The notes under the pieces are model-generated. The model was not told the DNA's origin. It worked only from the letters and a program-made list of their open reading frames with translations, and made no database searches. A stretch of DNA of 64,000 bases from NCBI RefSeq assembly GCF_004681125.1, contig NZ_SIHO01000002.1:970563-1034562 (forward strand). The letters are read 5' to 3'. Below, piece by piece: positions 53,526 through 62,344 of the stretch (the first letter of the stretch is position 1; each line of letters starts with the position of its first letter). The DNA comes from Glacieibacterium arshaanense (GTDB taxonomy: Bacteria; Pseudomonadota; Alphaproteobacteria; Sphingomonadales; Sphingomonadaceae). A program made the position numbers and the translations under genes.

Positions 53526-54065
53526 ATGATTGAATCAAAGGGTCGCTTCAGTCTTGTTCTGGGTGCCTGCTTTTCCGCATTGTGCCTCGCCGCGCCGGCA
53601 TCGGCAGTTGCCTGCGCGAACTCGGATGTCACGCCTAATGCTCTGGTTTGTCAGGGTTTTTATTCGGGAAATTTGCTCAGCAACAGCCCCGCCGACATCT
53701 TTGCCCAAACTACGCATCTGGCCGGGCTCGGCTTTGCCTGGAACGGCAACTGGAATGCCGTCGAAAAGATCAGCGGCCTCGGCGGTTCGCACAGCGTTGA
53801 CTTTGCGACCATGCTGCACGGGATCAGCTATGTGGCGTTCCACTTCGGGAATGGCACGGGTGGTCCGGGCAACGTCACGGCTTTCTACATGATCGACGCC
53901 GGCGCATCGACCGATGTGCTCACGCTCAACTACAACGCAAGCTCGAACGCCGTCCTGTATTCGACGGGCACGGTCCCCGAACCGGCGAGTTGGGCGCTGA
54001 TGATTGCCGGTTTCGGCATGGTCGGCGCAGGGTTGCGCCGACGTCGCGACTTCGCCACCGCCTGA
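53526..54065 (+). CDS. PEP-CTERM sorting domain-containing protein, copy 2
   Basis: A 179-residue paralogue of the preceding gene, nearly identical over long stretches (GGSHSVDFATMLHGISYVAF; NYNASSNAVLYSTGTVPEPA). The signal peptide is GRFSLVLGACFSALCLAAPA, with the tail VPEPASWALMIAGFGMVGAG followed by LRRRR. It shares the leader AAGGGTAAGGAAATGATTGA with copy 1, so the duplication included the ribosome site. The differences lie mostly in the signal peptide and scattered positions. Converges on the ClpP-like gene with a 10-bp gap. Confidence 0.92.
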   Translation: MIESKGRFSLVLGACFSALCLAAPASAVACANSDVTPNALVCQGFYSGNLLSNSPADIFAQTTHLAGLGFAWNGNWNAVEKISGLGGSHSVDFATMLHGISYVAFHFGNGTGGPGNVTAFYMIDAGASTDVLTLNYNASSNAVLYSTGTVPEPASWALMIAGFGMVGAGLRRRRDFATA

Positions 54066-54075
54066 CGGCGTCAGG

Positions 54076-54594
54076 CTACTTCGGGATCGACACGATCGCG
54101 GTGGTGTCGCTCGGCATCAGCCGCAGGTCGGCGACCTGCTCCACCATGCCCCAGGCGCAGGCCTGTTGCACGCTCAGTGCAGTTTCTTCAGCGGTGAAGC
54201 ATTGCGCGATGCGGGCGTCGTCCCAGCCGAGCCGGCTGCGAAAGGGGGCGGTAATGACCACGGTGTTTTCGGCTCGCTCGCCGAGCTTGGGGCCTTCGCG
54301 ATAGGTCGCGGCGTGCAGCACGAACTGCGTCGGGTCGGCGCCGGTGCGGATGTCGCTGGCGAGCAAAATCGTCGCGGCAATCGATGAACACACGCCCGCC
54401 GCGTGTAGCCGCACCGGCACCGGCAGTGCGCGGATGAAATGGTACAGCCCCATCCCCGACGCGACATCGCCGCCGTTGCTCGACAGCACCAGCACGATGT
54501 CGTCGAGCCGCTTCGCCACCGCATCGGCGAGCAGCTGCTGCGTGTTGCGCATGCCGCCGGCGTTGACCGGGCCGTTGTAGAAGATTGCGTGCAT
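54076..54594 (-). CDS. ClpP-like serine protease homologue
   Basis: A 172-residue protein resembling the ClpP/crotonase-fold S14 peptidases. It has SSNGGDVASGMGLYHFIRAL (the G-G-x-V-x-x-G substrate loop), the likely nucleophile serine in AAGVCSSIAATILLASDIRT, and a histidine in FVLHAATYREG. Length is slightly shorter than ClpP (about 200), and the C-terminal handle is altered (TAEETALSVQQACAWGMVEQ, which does keep the ClpP/crotonase-type helix). It may be a stand-alone protease or an inactive relative. No clpX or clpA partner is adjacent. Divergent from the Tat amidohydrolase. Confidence 0.75.
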   Translation of the reverse strand: MHAIFYNGPVNAGGMRNTQQLLADAVAKRLDDIVLVLSSNGGDVASGMGLYHFIRALPVPVRLHAAGVCSSIAATILLASDIRTGADPTQFVLHAATYREGPKLGERAENTVVITAPFRSRLGWDDARIAQCFTAEETALSVQQACAWGMVEQVADLRLMPSDTTAIVSIPK

Positions 54595-54706
54595 CGGGGT
54601 GAAGCTAAGGTGTGCGCGGCATGGCGTCCAGCGAGCAGTTGCCGCATTACGGCGCAGCGGTTAGCCTGTCCTTCCGCGCGATATGTGGCGCGGCGGGGGA
54701 CACATC

Positions 54707-56404
54707 ATGCGGACAACGGCAAACCGGCGCGAAGTGCTGGGCGGACTCGGTCTCACCGGACTGGGGCTCGCCGCCCCGAGTTTCGCGGCGCTGCCCGGTG
54801 ACGCCGATCTCGTCGTTCGCAATGCCCGCGTGCACACCGTCGATGACCGGCAGCCGCGCGCGACGGCGTTCGCGGTGGCGGACGGGCGCTTCGTCGCGGT
54901 GGGCGATGACGACACGGCCATGGCATTCGCCGGCAAGCGCACGCAGGTAATCGATGCCAAGGGCCAGGCGGTGGTGCCGGGCTTCATCGATTGCCACAAC
55001 CATGCGGTCGGCGAGGTGCTGCTGTATGAAGTCATCGTCGGCAACCCGTTCGATGTCGAATTCTTCACGATACAGTCGATCATCGACAAATTGCAGGCGC
55101 GCGCCGCAGCCGTGCCGCCGGGACAATGGGTCGAGGGCTTTTTCTTCGACGACACCAAAATCTCCGACAAGCGCGCGCTGACCAAGGCCGACCTCGACCG
55201 CGTCTCGACCACACATCCGGTGATGGTGCTGCACCGCGGCGGCCACACCGCCTATTACAACAGCAAGGCGTTCGCGCTCGCCGGCGTCACCGATGCGACG
55301 CCCAACCCGCCCGGCGGCACCTTCGACCGCGACCCGGCGGGGAAACTCAACGGCCGCGTCACCGACAACGCCAATGACGTATTCGAAAAAGCCGGCACAC
55401 GGCCGGTGTTCAGCGCCGCCGAAACCGAACGGCGCGGCCGCGACGGCGCCGCGCACATGTCGAAGGCGTTTGCCCGCTACGGCCTGACCAGCGTCCATCA
55501 TCAGGGTGGCGACTTCGCGGCGCTGCAGGCGATCCGCGCGCGTGGCGACCTGCTGCACCGCGTCAGCTACGAATCCACCGGGCCGATGCTCGATGCTATG
55601 ATCGCCAATGGCATCAAGACCGGCTTCGGCGATGACTGGATCCGCTTCGGCGCGACGTTCGAACATATGGTCGACGGGTCATTTTCCGAACGCACCATGG
55701 CGATGAGCGTGCCGTTCCCCGGCCGCACGCCGCCGTATTACGGCAATGTCGCGCAAAGCCAGGAAGCGCTGAACGCCTGGGTCGAAAAGGTCCACCGCGC
55801 CGGCATCCAGGCCAATTGCCACGCCAACGGCGATGTCGCGATCGGCATGGCACTGACCGCCTATGAACGCGCGCAGAAACTCTATCCGGTCGCCGATCCG
55901 CGCTTCAAGATCACCCATTGCACGCTGGTCAATGACGACCTCGTGCGGCGCATCAAGGCGGTCGGCGCGATCCCGGCGCCGTTCACCAGCTACGCCTATT
56001 ACAACTCCGACAAGTTCGGCTTCTACGGCGAGGAGCTGATGCGCAATGCGATGGCATTCCGCTCGTTCCTCGATGCCGGGATTCCGGTGTGCGCGGGTTC
56101 CGACTTCTACCCCGGCCCGTTCGCGCCGATGATGGCGATGCAGGGCATGGTGACGCGCACCGGCTGGGACGGCCAGACCTGGGGCGCCAACCAGCGCATC
56201 ACGCCTGCCGAAGCACTGCGCGTCAGCACGCTGAACGGTGCGCATGCGTCGTTCGAAGAAGCCAGCAAGGGCTCGATCATCACCGGCAAGCTCGCCGATT
56301 TCGTCATGCTGTCGGATGATCCGCTGGGGGTGGCCCACGACAAGATCAAGGACATCAAGGTGGTGCGCACGGTGACGGGCGGGCGGACGGTTTATCAGGC
56401 CTGA
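54707..56404 (+). CDS. Amidohydrolase, YtcJ-like, with Tat signal
   Basis: A 565-residue metal-dependent amidohydrolase. The N-terminus RRE-V-LGGLGLTGLGLAAPS has twin arginines (NRREVLGG) and a hydrophobic core, so Tat export is likely. The domain has the metal-binding GFIDCHNHA, then WVEGFFFDDTK, MVLHRGGHTAYYNSKAFALA, QANCHANGDVAIGMAL and ITHCTLVNDD, and the final Asp in VCAGSDFYPG. These match the amidohydrolase_3/YtcJ group of unknown substrates (amide, formamide or cyclic bonds). GGGGGA precedes the ATG. Next gene encodes a second Tat amidohydrolase, 37 bp downstream, so the two may act on related substrates. Confidence 0.86.
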   Translation: MRTTANRREVLGGLGLTGLGLAAPSFAALPGDADLVVRNARVHTVDDRQPRATAFAVADGRFVAVGDDDTAMAFAGKRTQVIDAKGQAVVPGFIDCHNHAVGEVLLYEVIVGNPFDVEFFTIQSIIDKLQARAAAVPPGQWVEGFFFDDTKISDKRALTKADLDRVSTTHPVMVLHRGGHTAYYNSKAFALAGVTDATPNPPGGTFDRDPAGKLNGRVTDNANDVFEKAGTRPVFSAAETERRGRDGAAHMSKAFARYGLTSVHHQGGDFAALQAIRARGDLLHRVSYESTGPMLDAMIANGIKTGFGDDWIRFGATFEHMVDGSFSERTMAMSVPFPGRTPPYYGNVAQSQEALNAWVEKVHRAGIQANCHANGDVAIGMALTAYERAQKLYPVADPRFKITHCTLVNDDLVRRIKAVGAIPAPFTSYAYYNSDKFGFYGEELMRNAMAFRSFLDAGIPVCAGSDFYPGPFAPMMAMQGMVTRTGWDGQTWGANQRITPAEALRVSTLNGAHASFEEASKGSIITGKLADFVMLSDDPLGVAHDKIKDIKVVRTVTGGRTVYQA

Positions 56405-56441
56405 TCGCATGGGGCAGCGCAGCAGTTCGGGGGAGCAGCAG

Positions 56442-57938
56442 ATGCACGACAACCATCAGATTTCACGGCGCCAGTTTGCCGTTGCCGCGGCCGGGCTGGC
56501 GGTCGCGCCGCTGATCATCGGCGCGGGGCAGGGGTTCGATACCGTCATCTCCGGCGGCCGCGTCATGGACCCCGAAAGCGGCTTCGACACCGTCGCCAAT
56601 GTCGGCATTCGCGGCGGCAAGATCGTTGCGATTTCAGCCGCGCCTTTGGTCGGCGGCAAGCGCATCGATGCGACGGGGCTGGTGGTGGCGCCGGGGTTCA
56701 TCGACCTGCATTCGCATGGCCGGACGCTGGGTGACGCCGATCTGCAGGCCCAGGACGGCGTGACGACCTCGCTCGAGCTCGAGGCCGGCACCTATCCCGT
56801 CACCGAATTTCTGGCGGCGCGCGCGGGCCAGGCGCGGATCAACTATGGCGCCAGTTCGGGGCAGCGCGCGGTGCGGATCTTCATGACGACAGGGTTGGCG
56901 ACGCCGACATTCGCGTCGCTCAACCCTGAAATCATGCGACGTGAACAGGATTGGGCCTATACGCGCTTCGACGCGCCACAGATCGAAAAGATGGCGGCGA
57001 TCATGCGCCGCGAAATCGCCGCCGGCGCGCTCGGCATCGGGCTGATGAACGAATATCTGCCCGCTGCCAGCCGGGTGGAATCGCTGGCGCTGTTCGGGGT
57101 CGCAGCCGCCACCAAAGGCCCGATTTTCACGCATGTCCGGCGCTCGATCACCGCCCAAGGTGACGGTCCGGTGGCGCCGATGGAGGAAGTCATCGCCATG
57201 GCCGCAGCCACCAGCGGCCCGCTGCACATCTGCCACATCGGCAGCAAGTCGGTCGGCGCCATCGACCAGGTGCTGGCGCTGATCCACGGCGCGCAGGCGC
57301 AGGGGCTCGATGTCACTACCGAAGTCTATCCTTATACCGCCGGCAGCACGTTGATCGGCAGCGCGCTGTTCGACGCGGGCTGGCAGGAACGCATCGGCGG
57401 CGATTATGGCGACCTCGAATGGCCGCCGACGGGCGAGCGGCTGACCGCGGCGAGCTTCGCCAAATACCGCCGAGAGTTTCCGAACGGTGCGGTCATCATG
57501 CACACCATTCCGGCGCGCACCGTCGATATCGCCATGGCCGATCCGATCGTCATGGTGGCGTCCGACGCGATGCCATTTGTCGATGGCAAGGGCCACCCGC
57601 GCGGCGCCGGCACCTTTGCGCGCGTGCTCGGGGTCTATGTCCGCGAGCGCAAGGTGCTCGGGTTGATGGAGGCGCTGAAGAAGATGACTCTGATGCCTGC
57701 CAAGCGCCTCGAGGTGATTGCGCCGGGCATGCGTAACAAGGGCCGCGTCAAGGTCGGCGCCGATGCCGATCTGGCGCTGTTCGATCCAGCGACGGTCATC
57801 GACCGCGCAACCTTTGCCAAGCCGACGACGCCGTCGGCCGGCATCCCCTATGTCATGGTCGGCGGGACGCTCATCGTCGACCGCAGTGGCATCGTTGCCA
57901 CCGCCTTGCCGGGCAAAGCGGTGCGCTCGGGCGTTTAG
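56442..57938 (+). CDS. D-aminoacylase-like amidohydrolase with Tat signal
   Basis: A 498-residue amidohydrolase. [20 protein letters not shown] at the N-terminus is a Tat-type signal. The domain has the HxH metal motif in [12 protein letters not shown], a likely further ligand in [29 protein letters not shown] at the start of the barrel, and the C-terminal Asp in [10 protein letters not shown]. The family includes N-acyl-D-amino-acid deacylases and dihydroorotase-like enzymes. The ATG at 56442 has GGGGGAG at the right distance; an ATG at 56409 is the alternative. Transcribed with the preceding amidohydrolase. Confidence 0.84.
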   Translation: MHDNHQISRRQFAVAAAGLAVAPLIIGAGQGFDTVISGGRVMDPESGFDTVANVGIRGGKIVAISAAPLVGGKRIDATGLVVAPGFIDLHSHGRTLGDADLQAQDGVTTSLELEAGTYPVTEFLAARAGQARINYGASSGQRAVRIFMTTGLATPTFASLNPEIMRREQDWAYTRFDAPQIEKMAAIMRREIAAGALGIGLMNEYLPAASRVESLALFGVAAATKGPIFTHVRRSITAQGDGPVAPMEEVIAMAAATSGPLHICHIGSKSVGAIDQVLALIHGAQAQGLDVTTEVYPYTAGSTLIGSALFDAGWQERIGGDYGDLEWPPTGERLTAASFAKYRREFPNGAVIMHTIPARTVDIAMADPIVMVASDAMPFVDGKGHPRGAGTFARVLGVYVRERKVLGLMEALKKMTLMPAKRLEVIAPGMRNKGRVKVGADADLALFDPATVIDRATFAKPTTPSAGIPYVMVGGTLIVDRSGIVATALPGKAVRSGV

Positions 57939-58003
57939 CACCGGTTGCAAGCCCGCCGCGCGCACCCTATCCATGGTGCAAACAACATCCATCGGGGAAC
58001 ACC

Positions 58004-59020
58004 ATGCAGCGCAAGCGTCTCGGCCGTAGTGGCATCTATGTCTCGTCAATCTGCATGGGGACGATGACGTTCGGGTCGCAGGTCGACGAGGCGGAATCGT
58101 TCCGCATCCTCGATGCCTCGGTCGATGCCGGCATCGACTTTTTCGATACCGCCGAAAACTACCCCGTGCCGCCCGACCGCAAATGGGCCGGGCGCACCGA
58201 GGAATTCGTCGGCCGCTGGCTCAAGACCAAGGACCGCGACGCGCTGATCATCGCGACGAAAGTCAGCGGACCGAGCCATGGCTGGATCCAGTCGTCGCAG
58301 CGCGCCGGCATGACCTCGCTTGACCGCCACAACATCGTCCGCGCGGTCGAAGCCAGCCTCAAGCGCCTGCAGACCGACTATATCGACCTCTACCAGACGC
58401 ACTGGCCCGACCATGGCACCAGCTATGAACCGGTGATGCGCGCGCTCGATGACCTCGTCGAAAGCGGCAAGGTCCGCGTGCTCGGCTGCAGCAACGAAAC
58501 CGCCTGGGGGCTAATGAAGTCGCTCGAAGCCAGCGCGAGCGAGGGCCTCGCGCGCTACGAGACCATCCAGAATAATTTCAGCCTCAACAACCGCCGCTTC
58601 GAGGACGCACTGTCGCAAGTCTGCCGCCAGGAAGGCATCAGCCTGATCCCCTATTCACCACTCGGCGGCGGCGTGCTGTCGGGCAAGTACAATGACGGCG
58701 CGACCCCAGAAGGCGCGCGCTTCAGCCGCTACCTCGAAATCGGCGGGCGCCAGGCGGCGATGGCGCAGCGCTTCGTCAACGAAAAGTCGCTCGCCTCGAC
58801 CAAGCGCTTCATGAAAATCGCTGCCGACGCGGGCCTGACGCCGATCACGCTCGCCACCGCATGGAGCAAGCAGCACGACTTCGTCGCCTCGACCATCGTC
58901 GGCGCCACCCGCTTCGACCAGCTCGCCGACATCTTTGCCGCCAGCGACCTCGTCCTCGAACCCGCGGTGATGAAGGCCATCGACGCGGTGACGCGCGAGA
59001 TCATGTACCCGATGGGGTGA
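58004..59020 (+). CDS. Aldo/keto reductase
   Basis: A 338-residue NADPH-dependent aldo/keto reductase (TIM barrel). Catalytic residues are visible: Asp in FFDTAENYP, with the neighbouring Tyr, Lys in [12 protein letters not shown], and His in [14 protein letters not shown]. The N-terminus [20 protein letters not shown] and the insert [20 protein letters not shown] match the Tas/YghZ branch (voltage-gated potassium channel beta-subunit-like). The C-terminal [20 protein letters not shown] binds NADPH. Substrates unknown. GGGGAACACC precedes the ATG. A palindromic repeat arm follows its stop by 17 bp. Confidence 0.9.
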   Translation: MQRKRLGRSGIYVSSICMGTMTFGSQVDEAESFRILDASVDAGIDFFDTAENYPVPPDRKWAGRTEEFVGRWLKTKDRDALIIATKVSGPSHGWIQSSQRAGMTSLDRHNIVRAVEASLKRLQTDYIDLYQTHWPDHGTSYEPVMRALDDLVESGKVRVLGCSNETAWGLMKSLEASASEGLARYETIQNNFSLNNRRFEDALSQVCRQEGISLIPYSPLGGGVLSGKYNDGATPEGARFSRYLEIGGRQAAMAQRFVNEKSLASTKRFMKIAADAGLTPITLATAWSKQHDFVASTIVGATRFDQLADIFAASDLVLEPAVMKAIDAVTREIMYPMG

Positions 59021-59037
59021 GGCGGGGGTTTTGAAGA

Positions 59038-59069
59038 GCCTCCGGCGGGCAGGGGTGACCCCTGCACCC
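59038..59069. repeat. Palindromic repeat, left arm H
   Basis: Left-type arm with perfect inner stem GCAGGGGTGACCCCTGC, 17 bp after the aldo/keto reductase stop. Its facing partner is not the usual 7-60 bases away but at 59843-59876, so the pair encloses about 770 bp including an AT-richer gene. Confidence 0.88.
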
Positions 59070-59262
59070 GATTGTTTGGCGCTGGGTGCTTTCCTGTCCC
59101 TTACTGCAAGGGTGGGACGGGGTAGGCTTCAGCTGCCGGTCAGCTAACGACCCCCATAACGCCACTCCTAATCTCTTGTAGAACGCCCGAAAATGGACAT
59201 TGTGCTCAGCTCAGTTTGCAGGCTATCAAGTAACGCTTCAGTTCGTGAGTAAGGGTAAAAAA

Positions 59263-59811
59263 TTGCGTGATGATTTGCAAAGAGCGCTGCTTCCTGACGA
59301 GCGCGTGCTTTGGAGCGGCGAACCCTATAGGGGTTTAATCTTTCGACCAATTGAAGCCTTCCTTATTCCATTCAGCCTACTATGGGCTGGCTTTGCCGTT
59401 TTCTGGAACTTCAGTGTTTGGTCTGCAGACCAAGATGCCGCCGCATTGCCATTTAAACTATTTGGACTGCCATTTCTGGTAGTGGGCCTATATGTTACAT
59501 TCGGTCGGTTCTTTATTGACGTCTGGTTGCGTCGACGATTGCAATACGCTGTCACAAATCGTCGTATTCTAATATATAAGAAAGGTGGCACCGCAACGTC
59601 CAAGTCTGTCGACATAAGGCATTTGCCATCCATCGAGTTGAGCGAGCGCTCGGATGGATCTGGGTCGATACGTTTTGGTCAACCCGCGAGCCTGTTTAGT
59701 GGCCAGAACTTCGGCCTTTGGCAGCCCACGTTTGACGCGACCGCGCAATTTTTGCGCATTCCGAATGTCCGCTTCGTTTACGAGCTGATCCATAAGCAGA
59801 CCGAGCGCTGA
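59263..59811 (+). CDS. PH-like domain membrane protein of unknown function, atypical composition
   Basis: A 182-residue protein: LRDDLQRALLPDERVLWSGE, then two membrane segments (PIEAFLIPFSLLWAGFAVFW and FKLFGLPFLVVGLYVTFGRF), then YAVTNRRILIYKKGG leading into a short bacterial PH-like domain. This is the layout of small bPH-type membrane proteins, whose roles are unknown. The start is uncertain: the TTG at 59263 has AGGG 7 bases upstream, but GTG 59245 and TTG 59200 are also possible. The gene is clearly AT-richer than its neighbours and lies between the two arms of a palindromic repeat pair, so it was probably acquired. Confidence 0.62.
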   Translation: MRDDLQRALLPDERVLWSGEPYRGLIFRPIEAFLIPFSLLWAGFAVFWNFSVWSADQDAAALPFKLFGLPFLVVGLYVTFGRFFIDVWLRRRLQYAVTNRRILIYKKGGTATSKSVDIRHLPSIELSERSDGSGSIRFGQPASLFSGQNFGLWQPTFDATAQFLRIPNVRFVYELIHKQTER

Positions 59812-59842
59812 CCACCTCATTCCAGTCATCAGCCAATCAATC

Positions 59843-59876
59843 GGGTGCAGGCCTCAGGCCTGCCCGCCGGAGGCTC
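59843..59876. repeat. Palindromic repeat, right arm H
   Basis: Right-type arm with inner stem GCAGGCCTCAGGCCTGC, ending 12 bp before the stop of the minus-strand sulfotransferase-like gene. It is the inverted counterpart of the arm at 59038-59069. Confidence 0.88.
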
Positions 59877-59887
59877 TTCAGCCTTCG

Positions 59888-60541
59888 CTAGTCGTCCTTC
59901 GCTTTCGCCGCTGCCGCATCCCTCTCCGCGATCCGCGCCCAGAATTCCTCGCGTGAGTTGGTGCGCGGGAACTCGGTGTCGGGGACGGCGACGTTCAGGA
60001 ACGCGCACAGCGGTGCCCAACCTTGCGCGGGGTCGAAGATCAGCAGGCGTTCGGGGGCGATGGACGCCACGACTTCGGCATTGTGGCGTTCGAACGCGGC
60101 GATGACGTTGGCGCGGGTGTAGTCATAGCCGAAGGTGTCGCGGCCGACGATGAACAGCGTGGCTTGCCGCGGGTCGTTCGGGTCTTCGCGCGGGATCGCC
60201 GCGGCTTGCGTCATTACTTTCAGGATGGTTTCGGCCATGCTGTCGGCCCAGCGTTCGGGGTCGCGTTTTGACAGGATGACCTTGGCATCGGGGTAGCGGT
60301 CGGCGAGTTGTTTGTAGAAGTGCGCGCTCGGCCAATCGACGCTGGCGCGGTAGTGCGCGAAGATGTCGTCCCAGTCGACGGCTTCGCCCTGGACGGCGCG
60401 AAACCAGAACGCCATTTGCTCGGGGTGTTCGAAGACTTCGGTCATGTGGTGGCACGGGCCGAAGCCGAGTTCGACCAGCGCGGCTTGCAGCGTCTTTGTG
60501 CCGGTGCGGCCGAGCCCGGCGCCGATGACTTGCAGTGACAT
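59888..60541 (-). CDS. Sulfotransferase family protein (second)
   Basis: A 217-residue protein starting LQVIGAGLGRTGTKTLQAAL, a degenerate P-loop typical of the Sulfotransfer_4 group, followed by LGFGPCHHMTEVFEHPEQMA and YPDAKVILSKRDPERWADSM (phosphate-binding Arg-Asp). Family members are annotated as sulfotransferases, but few have known activity. No membrane segment. ATG 60541 has a GGGGGGAA ribosome site. It is unrelated in sequence to the larger sulfotransferase next to crtZ. Divergent from the VOC gene across 140 bp. Confidence 0.83.
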   Translation of the reverse strand: MSLQVIGAGLGRTGTKTLQAALVELGFGPCHHMTEVFEHPEQMAFWFRAVQGEAVDWDDIFAHYRASVDWPSAHFYKQLADRYPDAKVILSKRDPERWADSMAETILKVMTQAAAIPREDPNDPRQATLFIVGRDTFGYDYTRANVIAAFERHNAEVVASIAPERLLIFDPAQGWAPLCAFLNVAVPDTEFPRTNSREEFWARIAERDAAAAKAKDD

Positions 60542-60681
60542 GCGAAATTCCCCCCGGAACATTTATGTAGCGACTATGCGCCCCGCCGTGCGCCGAAACA
60601 AGCGCGGGTGCGAAAATGTGTGGACACGTTTTGTTCTCATGATATTCTGCCGCCCATAACTCGCTTTGGGAGGCGCAGGAC

Positions 60682-61071
60682 ATGATTGGCTATGCAAATA
60701 TCGGTACCAACGACTTGGCGAAGGCGACGGCGTTTTACGACGCGCTGTTCGGCGTGATCGGCATCGGGCGGCTGATGGAGTTTCCGACCGGCGCGGTGGC
60801 CTATGGTAGCAGCTGGACGGCGCCGATGATCGCCGTCGGCCCGCCGTATGACGGCAAGCCGGCGAGCGTCGGCAACGGCTGCATGCTGGCACTGCCGATG
60901 GACACGCGCGCCAAGGTCGATGCGGTGCACGCCAAGGCGCTCGCGCTGGGCGGCAAGGACGAGGGCGCGCCCGGCGTGCGCGGCGACGAGGGCGAGCAGG
61001 CGTTCTACGGCGCCTATTTCCGCGATCTCGACGGCAACAAGTTCTGCGCGTTCCGCGTCGGGCCGGCCTGA
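60682..61071 (+). CDS. VOC family protein (glyoxalase-like)
   Basis: A 129-residue vicinal-oxygen-chelate protein: YANIGTNDLAKATAFYDALF at the N-terminus, a central beta-strand with GCMLALPMDTRAKVDAVHAK, and the C-terminal FYGAYFRDLDGNKFCAFRVG. This has the acidic residue of the metal site but lacks the classic glutathione-binding features of glyoxalase I. Enzyme activity is unknown; some relatives are glyoxalase/bleomycin-resistance-like. GGGAGGCGCAGG precedes the ATG. Followed 10 bp later by the serine hydrolase gene. Confidence 0.88.
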   Translation: MIGYANIGTNDLAKATAFYDALFGVIGIGRLMEFPTGAVAYGSSWTAPMIAVGPPYDGKPASVGNGCMLALPMDTRAKVDAVHAKALALGGKDEGAPGVRGDEGEQAFYGAYFRDLDGNKFCAFRVGPA

Positions 61072-61081
61072 CCTTGCCAGC

Positions 61082-62344
61082 ATGAATTTGGTACTCCGCG
61101 TTGCGGCGCTGTTGCTGGTGTTGATGCCGGCGCCCGTGCTGGCAGCTGAGCCGCTCGCGGCGCTGGTCGCGGGTACGACGGCGGCGTCACCGCCGCTCAC
61201 CGGGCTGGCGGTGGTGGTGGCCGACCGTGACAAGGTGGTGCGCAGCGCCGCGCTGGGCGATGCTGTGGTGGCACCGCCGCGCGCGCTGACGCCAGACACG
61301 CCGGTGCGCGTTGCTTCGATTTCGAAGCTGACGGTGGCGGTTGCGGTGATGCGGCTTGTCGAGGCGGGGCAGCTCGATCTTGACCGTGATGTGTCGAGCT
61401 ATCTCGGCTGGACGCTGCGCAATCCGGGCTTTCCCGCTGCGCCGCTGACGCTGCGGCAATTGCTCAGCCACACCTCGGGCATCGACGACGGGCCGGGGTA
61501 TAGTTTCCCGCTTGGCACCAGTCTGCGCGACGGGCTGACGGCGGTGCACTGGTCGGCCTATGCGCCCGGCGTGCGGTTCAGCTACGCCAACCTCAACTAC
61601 GGCATTATCGCGACGGTGATGGAGGCGGCGACGCACCAGCGCTTCGACCGGCTGATGACGGCGCAGGTGTTCGCGCCGCTGCGGCTCGACGCCTGTTTCA
61701 ACTGGTCGGGCTGTTCGGACGCCGCGGTGGAGGCAGCGGCGACGCTGTACCGCAAGGGCATCGACGAGGACCACTGGAACCCCGCCGGGCCGTGGGTGGC
61801 GCAGGTCGATGATCTACGCGGCGTGCGGCCGGCGTGCCCGGTGCGCGGCATGGCGACCTGCGACATCGCGAGCTACGTCCCAGGCACCAACGGCACGCTG
61901 TTTTCGCCACAAGGCGGCTTGCGTATATCGGCGCTGGGGCTGGCCAAGATCGGCCGGCTGTTGCTGCGCGGCGGCGAGGTTGACGGCGTGCGGCTGCTCA
62001 AGCCCGAAACCGTCAAGGCGCTGTTGACGCCGGTATGGAACGGCACGCCGCCGATTGGCGACAATTACGATGGGCTGATGCGCTGCTACGGACCGGGGCT
62101 GCAGTGCCTGACCGGCGGGGCAGGCGACCAGCCCGTCGCAGGCAAGCCACTGACCGGCTGGGGGCATCTGGGCGAGGCGTATGGCCTTTACGGCGGGTTG
62201 TGGATTGACCCGGCGCGCGACCGCGTCTTCGTCTATCTGATTACCGGTACCGGCGATGATCCGGCGAAATATCCGGGCGTTCGCTCGAAGTTCCTGTCGT
62301 TCGAGGAGGCGGTGCTGACCGATCTGGCGACGCGCTCAGACTGA
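61082..62344 (+). CDS. Serine hydrolase, beta-lactamase/penicillin-binding-like
   Basis: A 420-residue exported serine hydrolase of the beta-lactamase/class C-like (AmpC/EstB) superfamily. The signal peptide VLRVAALLLVLMPAPVLAA is followed by PVRVASISKLTVAVAVMRLV with the SxxK motif (SISK), the second motif YxN in SYANLNYGIIATVMEAATHQ, and a C-terminal HLG-type motif in GWGHLGEAYG. It may be an esterase or a D-amino acid peptidase; lactamase action is unproven. Its 3' end overlaps the convergent membrane gene by 9 bp. The longer frame from 60848 lies over the VOC gene and is not coding. Confidence 0.86.
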   Translation: MNLVLRVAALLLVLMPAPVLAAEPLAALVAGTTAASPPLTGLAVVVADRDKVVRSAALGDAVVAPPRALTPDTPVRVASISKLTVAVAVMRLVEAGQLDLDRDVSSYLGWTLRNPGFPAAPLTLRQLLSHTSGIDDGPGYSFPLGTSLRDGLTAVHWSAYAPGVRFSYANLNYGIIATVMEAATHQRFDRLMTAQVFAPLRLDACFNWSGCSDAAVEAAATLYRKGIDEDHWNPAGPWVAQVDDLRGVRPACPVRGMATCDIASYVPGTNGTLFSPQGGLRISALGLAKIGRLLLRGGEVDGVRLLKPETVKALLTPVWNGTPPIGDNYDGLMRCYGPGLQCLTGGAGDQPVAGKPLTGWGHLGEAYGLYGGLWIDPARDRVFVYLITGTGDDPAKYPGVRSKFLSFEEAVLTDLATRSD

